From Candidatus Magnetominusculus xianensis (GTDB lineage: Bacteria; Nitrospirota; Thermodesulfovibrionia; Thermodesulfovibrionales; Magnetobacteriaceae): DNA of 64,000 nt. The notes below the pieces were generated by a model. That model did not search any database. It was not told where the DNA came from and worked only from the letters and a program-made list of their open reading frames with translations. Positions within the stretch are counted from its first letter, which is position 1, and the number at the start of each line of letters is the position of its first letter. This document shows, one piece after another, positions 8,542 through 17,461 of this stretch. The stretch is from the NCBI GenBank assembly GCA_001541255.1, contig LNQR01000058.1, positions 1 to 64,000 on the forward strand, in the 5' to 3' direction. Made by a program: the position numbers and the translations under genes.

Positions 8542-9768
8542 CTATTTCTTTGCGCTCTCTCCGGTTGAGTGCTTGTGCAGCGTTATCTCAACCTTTTCTG
8601 TAAGGCCGGCATAGTACTTCTGGAGTATCTGTAATACTTCCGGACGGCTGAAGTGATCGGGTACATCTGTATTTTCCGAAAGCATTTTTCTCAGGGCAGT
8701 GCCGCTGAGGTTCAACCTGTCTGCCTTGTCGTGAGGGCATGTCCTGTTTGACGCCATGCCGTCGCACTTCATACAGTAAAACGTCATGTCTATCTTTAAT
8801 GCCTTTGTCTCAAGGGCGTCTGCCGGTATCTCATCAAATATGTGATGTGCATCAAACGGGCCGTAGTAGTCGCCAACGCCTGCATGGTCTCTTCCGACTA
8901 TCAGGTCGCTGCAGCCATAGTTCTGCCTGAAGAGTGCATGTAAGAGCGCCTCTCTGGGTCCTGCATATCTCATATCCAGCGGGTAGCCTGCCTGTACGCA
9001 TGTGTCCTTAACAAAATAGTACTTTATTAGTGTATCGATACAGTTGCCTCTTACATCGGCAGGGATGTCGCCGGGTTTCAGCTTACCAAGCAGTGAATGA
9101 ATCATCAGGCCGTCGCAAATCTCCAGTGATAGCTTTGCAAGATACTCGTGTGAGCGGTGCATCGGGTTCCTTGTCTGAAACGCCGCCACTCTTGACCAGC
9201 CCTTGTCCTCAAATATCTTTCTGGTCTCTTTTGGTGTCAGATATACACCGGCAAATTCCGTCGGGAATGAGCCTTCGCTCAATACCTTTACCGGGCCTGC
9301 AAGGTTTACATCGCCCTGTGCCATGACCATTGCTACACCGGGGTGCGCCTTGTCGTCTGTCTTATATACCTGCTTACACTCATGGACCTTGTCTATCGTG
9401 TATTTCTCTTTTATTACCATCGTGCCCATTATCTCGCCGGTTGACTCATCGACCAGGGCTACTTCCTCATTGTCCTTTAAGCTGTCTGCCTGACCTTTGC
9501 TCGTTGACAGGGTTATTGGTATCGGCCAGAATACGCCGTCTGCCAACTTATAGCTATCGCACACGCCTTTCCAGTCGTCATGCCCCATAAAACCTTCAAG
9601 CGGGGTAAAACCGCCTATGCCTAACATTATCAGGTCGCCCGTCTCTCTTGATGACATGCGTACTTGTGTCAGGCCCTTTGCCTTCGCCTTTTCCGCTTCT
9701 AATGCTGCACCCTCCAGCTTCAAGGGCATCAACGTCTTATTTTTGCCGTGTGGTTTGACTAATGCCAT
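8542..9768 (-). CDS. sat: Sulfate adenylyltransferase (ATP sulfurylase)
   Basis: Sat catalyses ATP + sulfate to APS + PPi, the activation step of dissimilatory sulfate reduction, or the reverse reaction in sulfur oxidizers. The 408-residue protein has the active-site motif [15 protein letters not shown] near residue 200 and the [16 protein letters not shown] motif near residue 294. Near residues 333-346 is a putative zinc-binding stretch (CMKCD...RTCPHD). It is the single-domain homo-oligomeric type without a kinase domain. The ATG at 9768 has an AAGGAGG site. It follows adk by about 60 bp and ends at an intrinsic terminator, so adk-sat is likely one unit. Confidence 0.97.
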   Translation of the reverse strand: MALVKPHGKNKTLMPLKLEGAALEAEKAKAKGLTQVRMSSRETGDLIMLGIGGFTPLEGFMGHDDWKGVCDSYKLADGVFWPIPITLSTSKGQADSLKDNEEVALVDESTGEIMGTMVIKEKYTIDKVHECKQVYKTDDKAHPGVAMVMAQGDVNLAGPVKVLSEGSFPTEFAGVYLTPKETRKIFEDKGWSRVAAFQTRNPMHRSHEYLAKLSLEICDGLMIHSLLGKLKPGDIPADVRGNCIDTLIKYYFVKDTCVQAGYPLDMRYAGPREALLHALFRQNYGCSDLIVGRDHAGVGDYYGPFDAHHIFDEIPADALETKALKIDMTFYCMKCDGMASNRTCPHDKADRLNLSGTALRKMLSENTDVPDHFSRPEVLQILQKYYAGLTEKVEITLHKHSTGESAKK

Positions 9769-9827
9769 TTCTTAACTCCTCCTTAGTTTTTTTGTGTTTA
9801 CCTTGCGTAACACACACTAATACATAT

Positions 9828-10475
9828 TTATTTTAAGATTGAACAAATCTTATTGAATATCTCGTTAATGTCGCCGACGCCCTCTACCCTCTTTAAAATT
9901 CCCTTTTTTGTGTAGTAATCGATAAGCGGCTCTGTCTGTGCCTTGTACACGTCAAGCCTCTTTTTTATTGTCTCCTCTTTGTCGTCGTCCCTTTGATAGA
10001 GTTCTGTGCCGCACTTGTCACAGACGCCGTCTTTTTTCGACGCTGAAAAATATACATTATACATCTGCCCGCAGTCCTTGCTCTTGCATGTGCGCCTTCC
10101 GGTGAGCCTCTTTAACAGAACGTCGAAATCTACATCAACGCTGAGAGCTACTTCAAGCGGCATTCCCACCGATGCCAACACCCCGTCAAGCGTCTCGGCC
10201 TGCGCTGTGTTCCTTGGAAAACCATCCAGAATAAATCCTTTCTTGCAGTCAGCCTGTGAAAGCCTCTCCTTTACCAGCCCGATAACCACACTATCAGGTA
10301 CCAGCCCGCCGCTGTCCATATATGATTTTGCCTCTTTCCCAAGCTGCGTCTGGTCAGCAACCGCCTGTCTTAAGATGTCACCGGTTGAAATCTGTGGTAT
10401 TCCATACTTGTCTATCAGCTTTTTTGCCTGCGTTCCTTTGCCTGCCCCAGGTGCCCCAAGTAACACAATCTTCAT
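9828..10475 (-). CDS. adk: Adenylate kinase
   Basis: Adk interconverts ATP + AMP and 2 ADP. Beside sat it would recycle the AMP released by APS reductase. The P-loop GAPGAGKGTQ is at the N-terminus, with LDGFPRN near residue 84. The lid is the long zinc type with cysteines in CKSKDC and CDKC near residues 125-150. ATG at 10475 (MKIVLLG, 215 aa) is chosen because GGAGGT lies 5 bases upstream; a longer in-frame start four codons earlier would overlap that site. A good sigma-70 promoter lies about 215 bp upstream. Confidence 0.95.
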   Translation of the reverse strand: MKIVLLGAPGAGKGTQAKKLIDKYGIPQISTGDILRQAVADQTQLGKEAKSYMDSGGLVPDSVVIGLVKERLSQADCKKGFILDGFPRNTAQAETLDGVLASVGMPLEVALSVDVDFDVLLKRLTGRRTCKSKDCGQMYNVYFSASKKDGVCDKCGTELYQRDDDKEETIKKRLDVYKAQTEPLIDYYTKKGILKRVEGVGDINEIFNKICSILK

Positions 10476-10690
10476 ACGTACCTCCAATGTATATTAATTC
10501 TAAGCGTTATAATTACAAAGACTTTCTTACTGCTTTAACAATAGCTCTTCACTTACTTCTCAACTACTGTGCCACCTGTGCCACCTGTGCCACCGGCATC
10601 ACCTTTCTCAATCGCCGATGTTGCCGTCTTTTTAACGTACCCTCACCCGAAAAATGCCGCTGTCTCTTGCACGCACACGATTGACGCAAT
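10476..10690 (-). other. Long adk-sat leader with 9-bp triplicate repeat
   Basis: This is the predicted 5' leader from the 10691-10720 promoter to adk, about 210 bases and without a convincing gene. It contains three tandem copies of the 9-mer CTGTGCCAC (10567-10593, plus-strand sense). One minus-strand frame through it encodes a Gly/Thr-rich peptide but has no start codon. I recognise no known riboswitch. Confidence 0.4.
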
Positions 10691-10720
10691 ATCTTATCTA
10701 AAGCATTGTTTGAATGTCAA
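10691..10720 (-). promoter_or_regulatory. Sigma-70-type promoter for adk-sat
   Basis: On the minus strand TTGACA (10720-10715) and TAAGAT (10696-10691) are separated by 18 bases. This is a perfect -35 box and a 4/6 -10 box facing adk. Confidence 0.65.
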
Positions 10721-10775
10721 GAAAAATATTACGTCATGGTGAAAAAATAGTTCACTGCACGTATTTCATCAAAAT

Positions 10776-12419
10776 TTAAAAGACCGGCCTCAAACGTGTG
10801 GTCATAAGCATGACGCCAAGAGTAAATAATTCTGCATTTGACATCAGGCTCCGGTAGTTAAACGGACTATCTGCATATGGGAAAAACACATTAAACCACC
10901 TTTGCGGCATCTCCTCTGCCAAAAGTCTGAACATATAATTTATAAGACAACTGTCCTGGTCAAATTCCGGGTCAAGCGATAAGAGGACACCGTTGAGGGT
11001 GAAAACCGCCTTTCGAAATAACAACAAATCAGCGGGAAACTTTACGCCGCGCAGCACGAGGCGGTCAAGGAGATTTAGTGCTCTATTCATTATGCCAGTC
11101 ATTATGTTGGTCATTATGCCGCCTGTAGTGCCTGGGGCGGGTTTGCTGAGTTCATCAATCACTGCTGAGAGTGCCGCCCCACCGCCGATGCCGCCTTCAG
11201 ACAGGGTATTAACGGCGTCAAGAATTATGCTGTGGTTATTTGTAATTATTCCAGAGGCAAGTTTCAACACCGAGGCACGTGCTGTCTTTGTGAGAGTGCC
11301 CGCCTGACTCCAGTCAACAAGGGCAATACGAAACCCCATTCGTGCGTCTTTTACGATAAGGATATTTCCTGCATGAGGGTCGCCGTGGAATAGTGAATCC
11401 ACTGCATCAGCGAAAAGACAGTCAGTGACTATAGCATTAAACAACTCTACGGCGCATTGCTTTTGGTCTGTGTCCATCTCTGTAATCTTTTTCCCGTCAA
11501 TAAACTGCATAGCCGTCACCTTTTTCGTCGAAAAGGGCTGCGGCTGAGGGATTATTATCCTCCGGTTATGCCTGTAGAACTCTCCGGCCAGCCTCATATT
11601 TCGCTGTTCGTTGCGCAAATCTGCTTCCTTTGACAGGGCATATTTTACGTCCTTAAACGTGTCTGTGAACTTAAAATCTCCAAGTGCGTAACTTCCCCTG
11701 TTTTTGGTATAGAACTCAGCCAGTGCGTCAAGCAGCTTCATGTCCTCATCAAGAAACCCGGGCACATCAGGCTTGATAACCTTAAACACCCCTGCACAGA
11801 GGTGTTTATTGACCGCCTCAGCCTCCTGCAATGTAAATGAAACCACAGAGGCAACACTGGCCTCGGAGATGACACTGTCTGAGAGAACAACTGTGCGGGA
11901 GTGCAGCTCTGCTCCTATCTCCTGCTCTATAATCGCCCTTATAGTGGAAATATCTATGTGAATCAGACCACCCTCAAGCAAGGTCAGCCAGTGTCTGAAC
12001 TGCTCGTCGATGTGTGGATTTCTGGCCATTATCTGCCCGAGTTTATAGAGCATGGGGATGTCCCTGACAAGCGCTATCAGCCTCTCTCCCGGGGAAGCGC
12101 CCATGCCGGTTAGGAACTGGGCGTTTATTATGCGAAGGAGACGCGCTTGCGAGATTCCTGTAAGAATGAAAAATGCGCCGTCATAGACTACGGGTCTGAA
12201 ATCTTCGTAAACCTCCGGCACTGCGTCGCATATGCCGGTTGCTTCAATGAGCGCTTCAGCTATCTCACGGCGGTATTTTGACAAATCTATGAGTTGTTCT
12301 AGGTTTAACACAGCCGCAGAAAATTCAGACGGTGATACATCAGACGACAACAGCTCAAGCAGCGGCTCTCTCTCATTCAATGGCATATCGCCGATTATTT
12401 TCATTGCGGTTTCGTACAT
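10776..12419 (-). CDS. ABC1/UbiB (AarF)-family atypical kinase-like protein
   Basis: This 547-residue protein belongs to the ABC1/ADCK/UbiB group of atypical protein kinases, members of which support quinone biosynthesis or lipid homeostasis. The family KxGQ-type motif is visible as YKLGQIMAR near residue 125. The candidate nucleotide-binding lysine is in VFKVIKPD, the catalytic loop is LFHGDPHAGNILIV, and the metal-binding segment is VDWSQAG in place of the usual DFG-like sequence. About 120 residues of unassigned helical sequence precede the kinase part. It follows holA by 14 bp and probably ends the lptE-holA transcript. Substrate unknown. Confidence 0.85.
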   Translation of the reverse strand: MYETAMKIIGDMPLNEREPLLELLSSDVSPSEFSAAVLNLEQLIDLSKYRREIAEALIEATGICDAVPEVYEDFRPVVYDGAFFILTGISQARLLRIINAQFLTGMGASPGERLIALVRDIPMLYKLGQIMARNPHIDEQFRHWLTLLEGGLIHIDISTIRAIIEQEIGAELHSRTVVLSDSVISEASVASVVSFTLQEAEAVNKHLCAGVFKVIKPDVPGFLDEDMKLLDALAEFYTKNRGSYALGDFKFTDTFKDVKYALSKEADLRNEQRNMRLAGEFYRHNRRIIIPQPQPFSTKKVTAMQFIDGKKITEMDTDQKQCAVELFNAIVTDCLFADAVDSLFHGDPHAGNILIVKDARMGFRIALVDWSQAGTLTKTARASVLKLASGIITNNHSIILDAVNTLSEGGIGGGAALSAVIDELSKPAPGTTGGIMTNIMTGIMNRALNLLDRLVLRGVKFPADLLLFRKAVFTLNGVLLSLDPEFDQDSCLINYMFRLLAEEMPQRWFNVFFPYADSPFNYRSLMSNAELFTLGVMLMTTRLRPVF

Positions 12420-12433
12420 GAAGGACGGCCCCT

Positions 12434-13327
12434 TTAGTTAGCCGGAGGACTGCTTAGATTGTAGATTAAAAGCTCGAGGGGATAGCGCTGGTTTGCGCCT
12501 CTTAGCCGTTTGTTTACATCGTTTAACTGTTCGTAGCATTTCATAAAGACCGGAGTGTCTGCATGAATTTCTTTTTCCAATTTCCAGTTGAGCGCCCCAA
12601 GTGTCATTAACTCGTCCAGTCCATCGCGAATCTCTGCATATATTGCAACAGCCTTAGACCTGTTGCCCTTGACGATTGCATCGGCCACGTTAAATATCGT
12701 GTAACTCTTAGTTCCAAACACAGCCTCAGCCGCGTCCGCCTCGTCTATTTTTTTCTTACCCAGGAGGGGGAGCTTATCAAGTTCATTTGAGAATTTAGAG
12801 GCTGAATCCCCGCATATCTCTTTGAGAAACCTGAGGGATTCTCTGGTTATAGTGCATCCATACGACTGGACCTTCTTTTGCCCCCAGTCGAGAAGTTCAC
12901 GCTCATTGAAGTCCAGCGTCATACTCTTAACAGAAAACGGCAGGGGGGGCTTGTCGCCCTTAGGTTTATTGGGTTTGTCAGGCAGTTGGTTAAACAGAAA
13001 CAGGACTGATGTTGGCGATGGATTTTCCACGTATCTGGTCAGACGAGTTATGTCGCCCTTCAGCGCCTTCTGAAAATTCTTTACACATATGAACCTGCGG
13101 GCAGCAAACAGAGAGGCCATCATAAGTGTGTCTGTTATTTCTGCCATTGTGGCATGTTCGTCGCCCGGCTCTAAGTCGTAAACGTCAAAATTAAATGTGC
13201 TGTCCTGCACACTGCCTCTGAGCAGCCTGAGGGATTCCACCTGATAGAAGTAATCCTTATAGTTCAGCAGATATACGGGGGATGGTAATCCTTTCTTTTG
13301 TTCATCATCAAGCTGTGTAAGGCTCAT
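12434..13327 (-). CDS. holA: DNA polymerase III, delta subunit
   Basis: HolA is the clamp-loader subunit that opens the beta sliding clamp. The 297-residue protein has the HolA layout: an N-terminal segment with the YLLNYKDYF motif, a Pro/Lys-rich middle, the stretch around FLKEICGDSASKFSNELDKL, and a C-terminal helical collar ending RYPLELLIYNLS. The start codon overlaps the lptE stop by 4 bp (ATGA), showing translational coupling. lptE-holA adjacency is common; the usual upstream leuS is absent here. Confidence 0.9.
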   Translation of the reverse strand: MSLTQLDDEQKKGLPSPVYLLNYKDYFYQVESLRLLRGSVQDSTFNFDVYDLEPGDEHATMAEITDTLMMASLFAARRFICVKNFQKALKGDITRLTRYVENPSPTSVLFLFNQLPDKPNKPKGDKPPLPFSVKSMTLDFNERELLDWGQKKVQSYGCTITRESLRFLKEICGDSASKFSNELDKLPLLGKKKIDEADAAEAVFGTKSYTIFNVADAIVKGNRSKAVAIYAEIRDGLDELMTLGALNWKLEKEIHADTPVFMKCYEQLNDVNKRLRGANQRYPLELLIYNLSSPPAN

Positions 13328-13863
13328 TTCGGAGAGTGTTCACTTGTGACAGGTTTTGGTAGCGATAAGGTCAGTTCATAGACCAGATAGACCGCTAATG
13401 AGCGCATTGCCGACTCGTCATGCTGCTCCTTTGAGGCAATTATCGAGTTGACTGCATCCTGGCTTTCAAACGACTCTATAAATGGCGATGAGATATCCTT
13501 TATCTCCTTTGTTACATTGTCGTTTTTGTCCTTAAGTTTAAACGAGCCTTTAATGGCAACTTCATATTGGGCGGCATATTTTTTCTTTTCAGCAACGGCG
13601 GTTAATCTGTAGGAATAGATATTCCCTTCCAGAGAAAAGTCTGAGCTGTCAGAGATAGTGACACCGCGTTTTAAAAATTCGGAGGCAAGGGCATCATAGA
13701 GCATGTCCTGGAGCTTTGGCGTAGAGGTATTATTGATAATCTTGCCGATACGTATTGACGTATACGGTCTGTCTGACTTTGTAACGAGCGTGTATCCACA
13801 GCCCGATATGATTAACAGTGCGGCAGCAAGCAGTATATATTTCATCTTTGGCTTCATTTTCAC
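13324..13863 (-). CDS. lptE: LPS-assembly lipoprotein LptE
   Basis: LptE is an outer-membrane lipoprotein that plugs the LptD barrel for LPS insertion. The 179-residue product has a lipoprotein signal with lipobox ISGC near residue 22, followed by the family-typical GYTLV and the segment IRIGKIINNTSTPKLQDML. The remainder has the short mixed alpha/beta pattern of LptE, including a stretch after the signal with residues ALASEFLKRGV. The start at 13863 has no strong ribosome site; a second ATG a few codons in is possible. Together with kdsA and kdsC it implies an LPS-bearing outer membrane. Confidence 0.85.
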   Translation of the reverse strand: MKMKPKMKYILLAAALLIISGCGYTLVTKSDRPYTSIRIGKIINNTSTPKLQDMLYDALASEFLKRGVTISDSSDFSLEGNIYSYRLTAVAEKKKYAAQYEVAIKGSFKLKDKNDNVTKEIKDISSPFIESFESQDAVNSIIASKEQHDESAMRSLAVYLVYELTLSLPKPVTSEHSPK

Positions 13864-14112
13864 TTTGCTATCATAACATGTTATCAGATATTAAATCGAT
13901 ATGTTCCTTTATATATTTAACAAAACACAGGTCATTCAGTAAAATGCCTCAGCCGCCGATAGAGACGGCCTCTTCAAACAGATATGATTTGTTTAAACGC
14001 ATTATTAATTAACGAACAGATGTCCACTTGTACGGGGACAAGCTTTCTGCCTCTGGCAAACACAATATGCGTCAATACTCATCAAGCAGACACATCGGAG
14101 GTTGAGGATTAT

Positions 14113-15159
14113 CTAAATTCGAGTATCTCCTGTTTTTTCTTTTTGATCCCATGTATCTTTAAGTCTTCTGATTTCAGCCTCTACATCAAAAAAGCAATCA
14201 ACAAGGTATGGTGCAAAATGACTTCCTGCTCCATTTCTGATCTCTTCGAATGCCTTATCGATAGGCCATGCTTCTTTGTATGGCCGCACTGTGGTGAGCG
14301 CGTCAAAAACATCGGCAATTGCGACAATTGCGGCACTTTCAGGTGTTTCTTTTTCTTTTAAGCCATTAGGGTAGCCTGAACCATTCCATTTCTCATGGTG
14401 ACAATGCGCTATATCTGCCGACATCTTAAATAAAGGAGTATTGCTCTCAGACAAGATACCGTAGCCGATTACAGGGTGTGTCACTATTATTTTCCACTCA
14501 TCAGTATCTAGTTTGGCTGGTTTTCTCAAAATTCTATCGGGAATCCCAATTTTCCCTGTGTCGTGCATTGCTGCCGCATACGTTATCAAATCAACCTCAT
14601 CAGCATTCCAGCCACATGCCTTTGCTATTTCCACAGAAAAAGATGCCATCCGCCATATATGTGACCCTGTATCAGTGTCATTATAATGACCTGCCTTTCC
14701 GAGCATAAATACAGATGTTTGCTGGCTCTCTACCAACTCCTTTGTGCGCCTTATAATAGTCTCCTCACAAATCCGTTTTTGCCTAGACAGTTCTATATGA
14801 GCCGCCACCCTATGGAGTACAATGGACGGCGATACCGGCTTTGTAATATAATCGATGCCTCCGGCCTCAAATCCACGAGACTCATCCTCTACATCTACCA
14901 TAGATGTAACAAAAATAACGGGAATGCAGGCCGTTGCGGGATTAGCCTTCAGACGCTGGCACGTATCATATCCATCGATTCCTGGCATAATAAGGTCAAG
15001 CAGAATCATATCAGGTTTGTCCCTTGCAGCTTTATCCAAGGCGCGCAGACCATCTGTGGCAAAGGATAGTTTATATGTATCTTTCAGTATCTGCCTCATG
15101 ATTTGCCTGTTATTGGCCTCATCGTCTACTATTAACACACTCCATTTAATTTCTGTCAT
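14113..15159 (-). CDS. Response regulator with HD-GYP output domain
   Basis: This is a 348-residue RpfG-like protein. The N-terminal receiver has an acidic pair (IVDDEAN), phospho-acceptor motif MILLDLIMPGIDGYDT near residue 55 and lysine in YITKP. The C-terminal HD-GYP domain, from about residue 150, has HDTGKIGIPD, HCHHEKWNGSGYPNGL and a late ADVFDALT motif, all of which look intact. Such domains normally hydrolyse cyclic di-GMP. ATG at 15159 follows AAGGAGGT and lies 1 bp from the upstream kinase stop, so it is the last gene of a four-gene signalling operon. Confidence 0.92.
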   Translation of the reverse strand: MTEIKWSVLIVDDEANNRQIMRQILKDTYKLSFATDGLRALDKAARDKPDMILLDLIMPGIDGYDTCQRLKANPATACIPVIFVTSMVDVEDESRGFEAGGIDYITKPVSPSIVLHRVAAHIELSRQKRICEETIIRRTKELVESQQTSVFMLGKAGHYNDTDTGSHIWRMASFSVEIAKACGWNADEVDLITYAAAMHDTGKIGIPDRILRKPAKLDTDEWKIIVTHPVIGYGILSESNTPLFKMSADIAHCHHEKWNGSGYPNGLKEKETPESAAIVAIADVFDALTTVRPYKEAWPIDKAFEEIRNGAGSHFAPYLVDCFFDVEAEIRRLKDTWDQKEKTGDTRI

Positions 15160-15160
15160 T

Positions 15161-16330
15161 TTACACCTCCTTTGCAAGAGGCAGTTCTATGACAACCTGC
15201 GCCCCGCCCTCTATGTTTGAAACAGAGATTTTCCCGTCCATTTTTCCTTCTATAATTGCTTTAGACATGTATAGACCTATCCCCGTCCCTTTATCTCCTT
15301 TCGTTGTTACATATGGTTTAAAGAGTTTCTCCATCAGCGTCAAGCCTATACCACCGCCATTGTCGCTAATGTAAACAACAACTCTATCCTTTACTTCTTT
15401 AATCTCTACAGTAATCCGTCCATCATCTGTAAGAAACCCCTTTTTTCTTCTTTCATTTATAGCGTCACGGCTGTTGTTTATCAGATTCAGGATAACCTGT
15501 TTTAGCTCATTCGGATAACCTATTGGATATATACTACACATTTTGTCAGTATTCACCTGCACACAGATGCTGTCATTTTTTAACATATCGTAAAAAAGGT
15601 CAACTACATCGTAAATAGCCTCTGTTATATCAAACGTGCATTTTTCGTGGGTCGGCTTCAGAAAGTTTCGAAAAGTGTCTACCGTCTGGGACATAAACTG
15701 TATCAGTTTCATGCTTTGTTTAGCGAAGTTTTCAAGGTACTTTTTATCTGCCTCTCCCGTAACAAACGCATCCACAACATCCTGCACCATAAGGCCAAGT
15801 GCGTTCAACGGCTGTTTCCACTGATGAGATATAGCGCCAATCATCTCGCCCATAGCCGCCATTTTAGATTGTTGTATCAGCATCTGTTCTTCCACCAGGC
15901 GTTTGTTAATTTCCTCTTCAACCTTTTTTCCTAAAAAGCGTTGAAAATTATATAATTTCAAATGTGTTTCTACTCTGGCTAATACCTCATGACTTTTAAA
16001 GGGTTTTGAAATGTAGTCTACTCCCCCGCTTTTAAACGCCTCAACTATCTCATCGATGTCCGTTATGGAGCTGATAAATATAACTGGGATATTGGCAGTT
16101 ACAGAACAAGTCTTCAGCCTCCGGCACGTCTCGTATCCATCCATTTCAGGCATTATAATATCAAGAAGTATTATGTCAGGCATCAGCTTCTGTGCTTTTT
16201 CCAATGCCGTTACACCGCTAGTAGCAAACGATAGTTTATAAATATCCTTCAGTATTTGTCTTAAATGCTGTCTGATGACAGGATCATCGTCAACTATCAG
16301 CACTTTCATTCTATCTCTATCGTGGCTCAT
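15161..16330 (-). CDS. Receiver-histidine kinase protein (copy 1)
   Basis: This 389-residue soluble protein has an N-terminal receiver (IVDDDPV, IILLDIIMPEMDGYET, YISKPF), a short linker, and a histidine kinase core with phospho-His in GAISHQWKQPLNALG. ATP-binding motifs follow: N-box NLINNSRDA, G1 DNGGGIG and G2 GDKGTGIGLYMSKAI. It has no membrane segments. The receiver is almost identical to that of the next gene upstream, indicating recent duplication. Its start overlaps that gene's stop by 4 bp. The receiver probably controls the attached kinase, making it a relay component. Confidence 0.92.
   Translation of the reverse strand: MSHDRDRMKVLIVDDDPVIRQHLRQILKDIYKLSFATSGVTALEKAQKLMPDIILLDIIMPEMDGYETCRRLKTCSVTANIPVIFISSITDIDEIVEAFKSGGVDYISKPFKSHEVLARVETHLKLYNFQRFLGKKVEEEINKRLVEEQMLIQQSKMAAMGEMIGAISHQWKQPLNALGLMVQDVVDAFVTGEADKKYLENFAKQSMKLIQFMSQTVDTFRNFLKPTHEKCTFDITEAIYDVVDLFYDMLKNDSICVQVNTDKMCSIYPIGYPNELKQVILNLINNSRDAINERRKKGFLTDDGRITVEIKEVKDRVVVYISDNGGGIGLTLMEKLFKPYVTTKGDKGTGIGLYMSKAIIEGKMDGKISVSNIEGGAQVVIELPLAKEV
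15966..16324. repeat. Duplicated receiver-domain segment, copy 1 (copy 2 at about 17102-17454)
   Basis: The receiver-coding part of the 15161-16330 gene closely matches the equivalent part of 16327-17460 at an offset of about 1,136 bp. A long stretch ending TTTATAAATATCCTTCAGTA and continuing toward the start codon is nearly identical in both. The kinase halves are much more diverged. Confidence 0.75.
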
Positions 16331-17460
16331 ATCTCTGCCCTGAACTCAGCCCAGCCATTTATGTTTTTTACAGTAAGCGTGCCTTTCATACTCCTTTCTA
16401 TGATTAACTTTGAAATGTATAAACCAAGTCCCGTCCCCCTGGATTTATCTTTTGTAGTAAAATATGGGTCAAATATCTTATGAATATTCTCCTCACATAC
16501 ACCACCACCATTGTCTGTGATGGTTATTACTATTTTGTTAGTATCAGTATCTCTATATACCCTTATATTAACTATGCCGTTAGTAATATGCCTCGCTTCA
16601 AACACATCCTGAACATTTGTCAATAGGTTCAATAAGACTTGAGCAAACTCGTTCGGATAAGAACTTATAAACAATCCATCTTCAAACTCCTTGTTGATAA
16701 CAAAACCTTTCAATTTAAAATATCCCTCTACAATCATCATTGTGCTGTTTATCACATCTTCTAAGTTAAATTCCTTTAGCACCTGATCAGCTACATAATA
16801 GTTTCTAAAGCCATTTATAGTGTAGGACAAACTTATTAACTCTGTCATTATTGTTGAAACATTATTTTTCATATTATTCTCATTTAACTCATTGTGTAAA
16901 TAGGCGTCTTGTATTTCCTGAGCAAAGAGGCCTATTGTGCATAGGGGCTGCCGCCAATGATGAGCAATATTAACCAACAGCTCACCCATCGCTATATGCC
17001 TGGATTGTTCATACATTAGTTGATCTTTTAATCTGTTTTTCTCGGTTTCCTCTTCAACCCTTTGTCCCAAAAAACGTTGGAAATTATATAATTTTAAATG
17101 TGTTGCTACTCTGGCTAAAATCTCAGGAATTAGAAATGGTTTTGAAATATAATCTACTCCCCCACAGTTAAACGCTTCAACTTTCTCGTCAATGTCAGTT
17201 AAGGAGCTGATAAAGATGACCGGGATATCGGCAGTTGCAGAATCAGCCTTTAGTCTCCTGCACGTCTCGTATCCATCCATTTCAGGCATCATAATATCAA
17301 GAAGTATTATATCGGGCATCACCTTCTGTACTTTATCCAATGCCGTTACGCCGCTTGTGGCAAACGATAGTTTATAAATATCCTTCAGTATTTGTCTTAA
17401 ATGCTGTCTGATGACAGAATCATCGTCAACTATCAGCACTTTCATTTTATCTTCATCCAT
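16327..17460 (-). CDS. Receiver-histidine kinase protein (copy 2)
   Basis: This is a 377-residue soluble protein laid out like its downstream neighbour. The receiver has IVDDDSV, IILLDIMMPEMDGYET and YISKPF. A diverged kinase core follows with phospho-His in NIAHHWRQPLCTIG, N-box NLLTNVQDV, G1 DNGGGV and G2 SRGTGLGLYISKLI. The N-box has Val-Gln where the copy-1 kinase has Ser-Arg, but the key Asn is kept. It starts 1 bp after the large hybrid kinase stop and overlaps the next gene by 4 bp, so all four genes should be co-transcribed. Confidence 0.92.
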   Translation of the reverse strand: MDEDKMKVLIVDDDSVIRQHLRQILKDIYKLSFATSGVTALDKVQKVMPDIILLDIMMPEMDGYETCRRLKADSATADIPVIFISSLTDIDEKVEAFNCGGVDYISKPFLIPEILARVATHLKLYNFQRFLGQRVEEETEKNRLKDQLMYEQSRHIAMGELLVNIAHHWRQPLCTIGLFAQEIQDAYLHNELNENNMKNNVSTIMTELISLSYTINGFRNYYVADQVLKEFNLEDVINSTMMIVEGYFKLKGFVINKEFEDGLFISSYPNEFAQVLLNLLTNVQDVFEARHITNGIVNIRVYRDTDTNKIVITITDNGGGVCEENIHKIFDPYFTTKDKSRGTGLGLYISKLIIERSMKGTLTVKNINGWAEFRAEI

Positions 17461-17461
17461 T

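Noticed and set aside
10567..10593. 9-bp triplicate as a possible riboswitch or regulatory array
   Set aside because: Only a short microsatellite-like repeat; no conserved riboswitch core was recognised around it.
14025..14045. Inverted repeat CTTGT-ACAAG between lptE and the HD-GYP gene
   Set aside because: The stem is only 5 bp and no U-run follows on either strand, so it cannot be called a terminator or operator.
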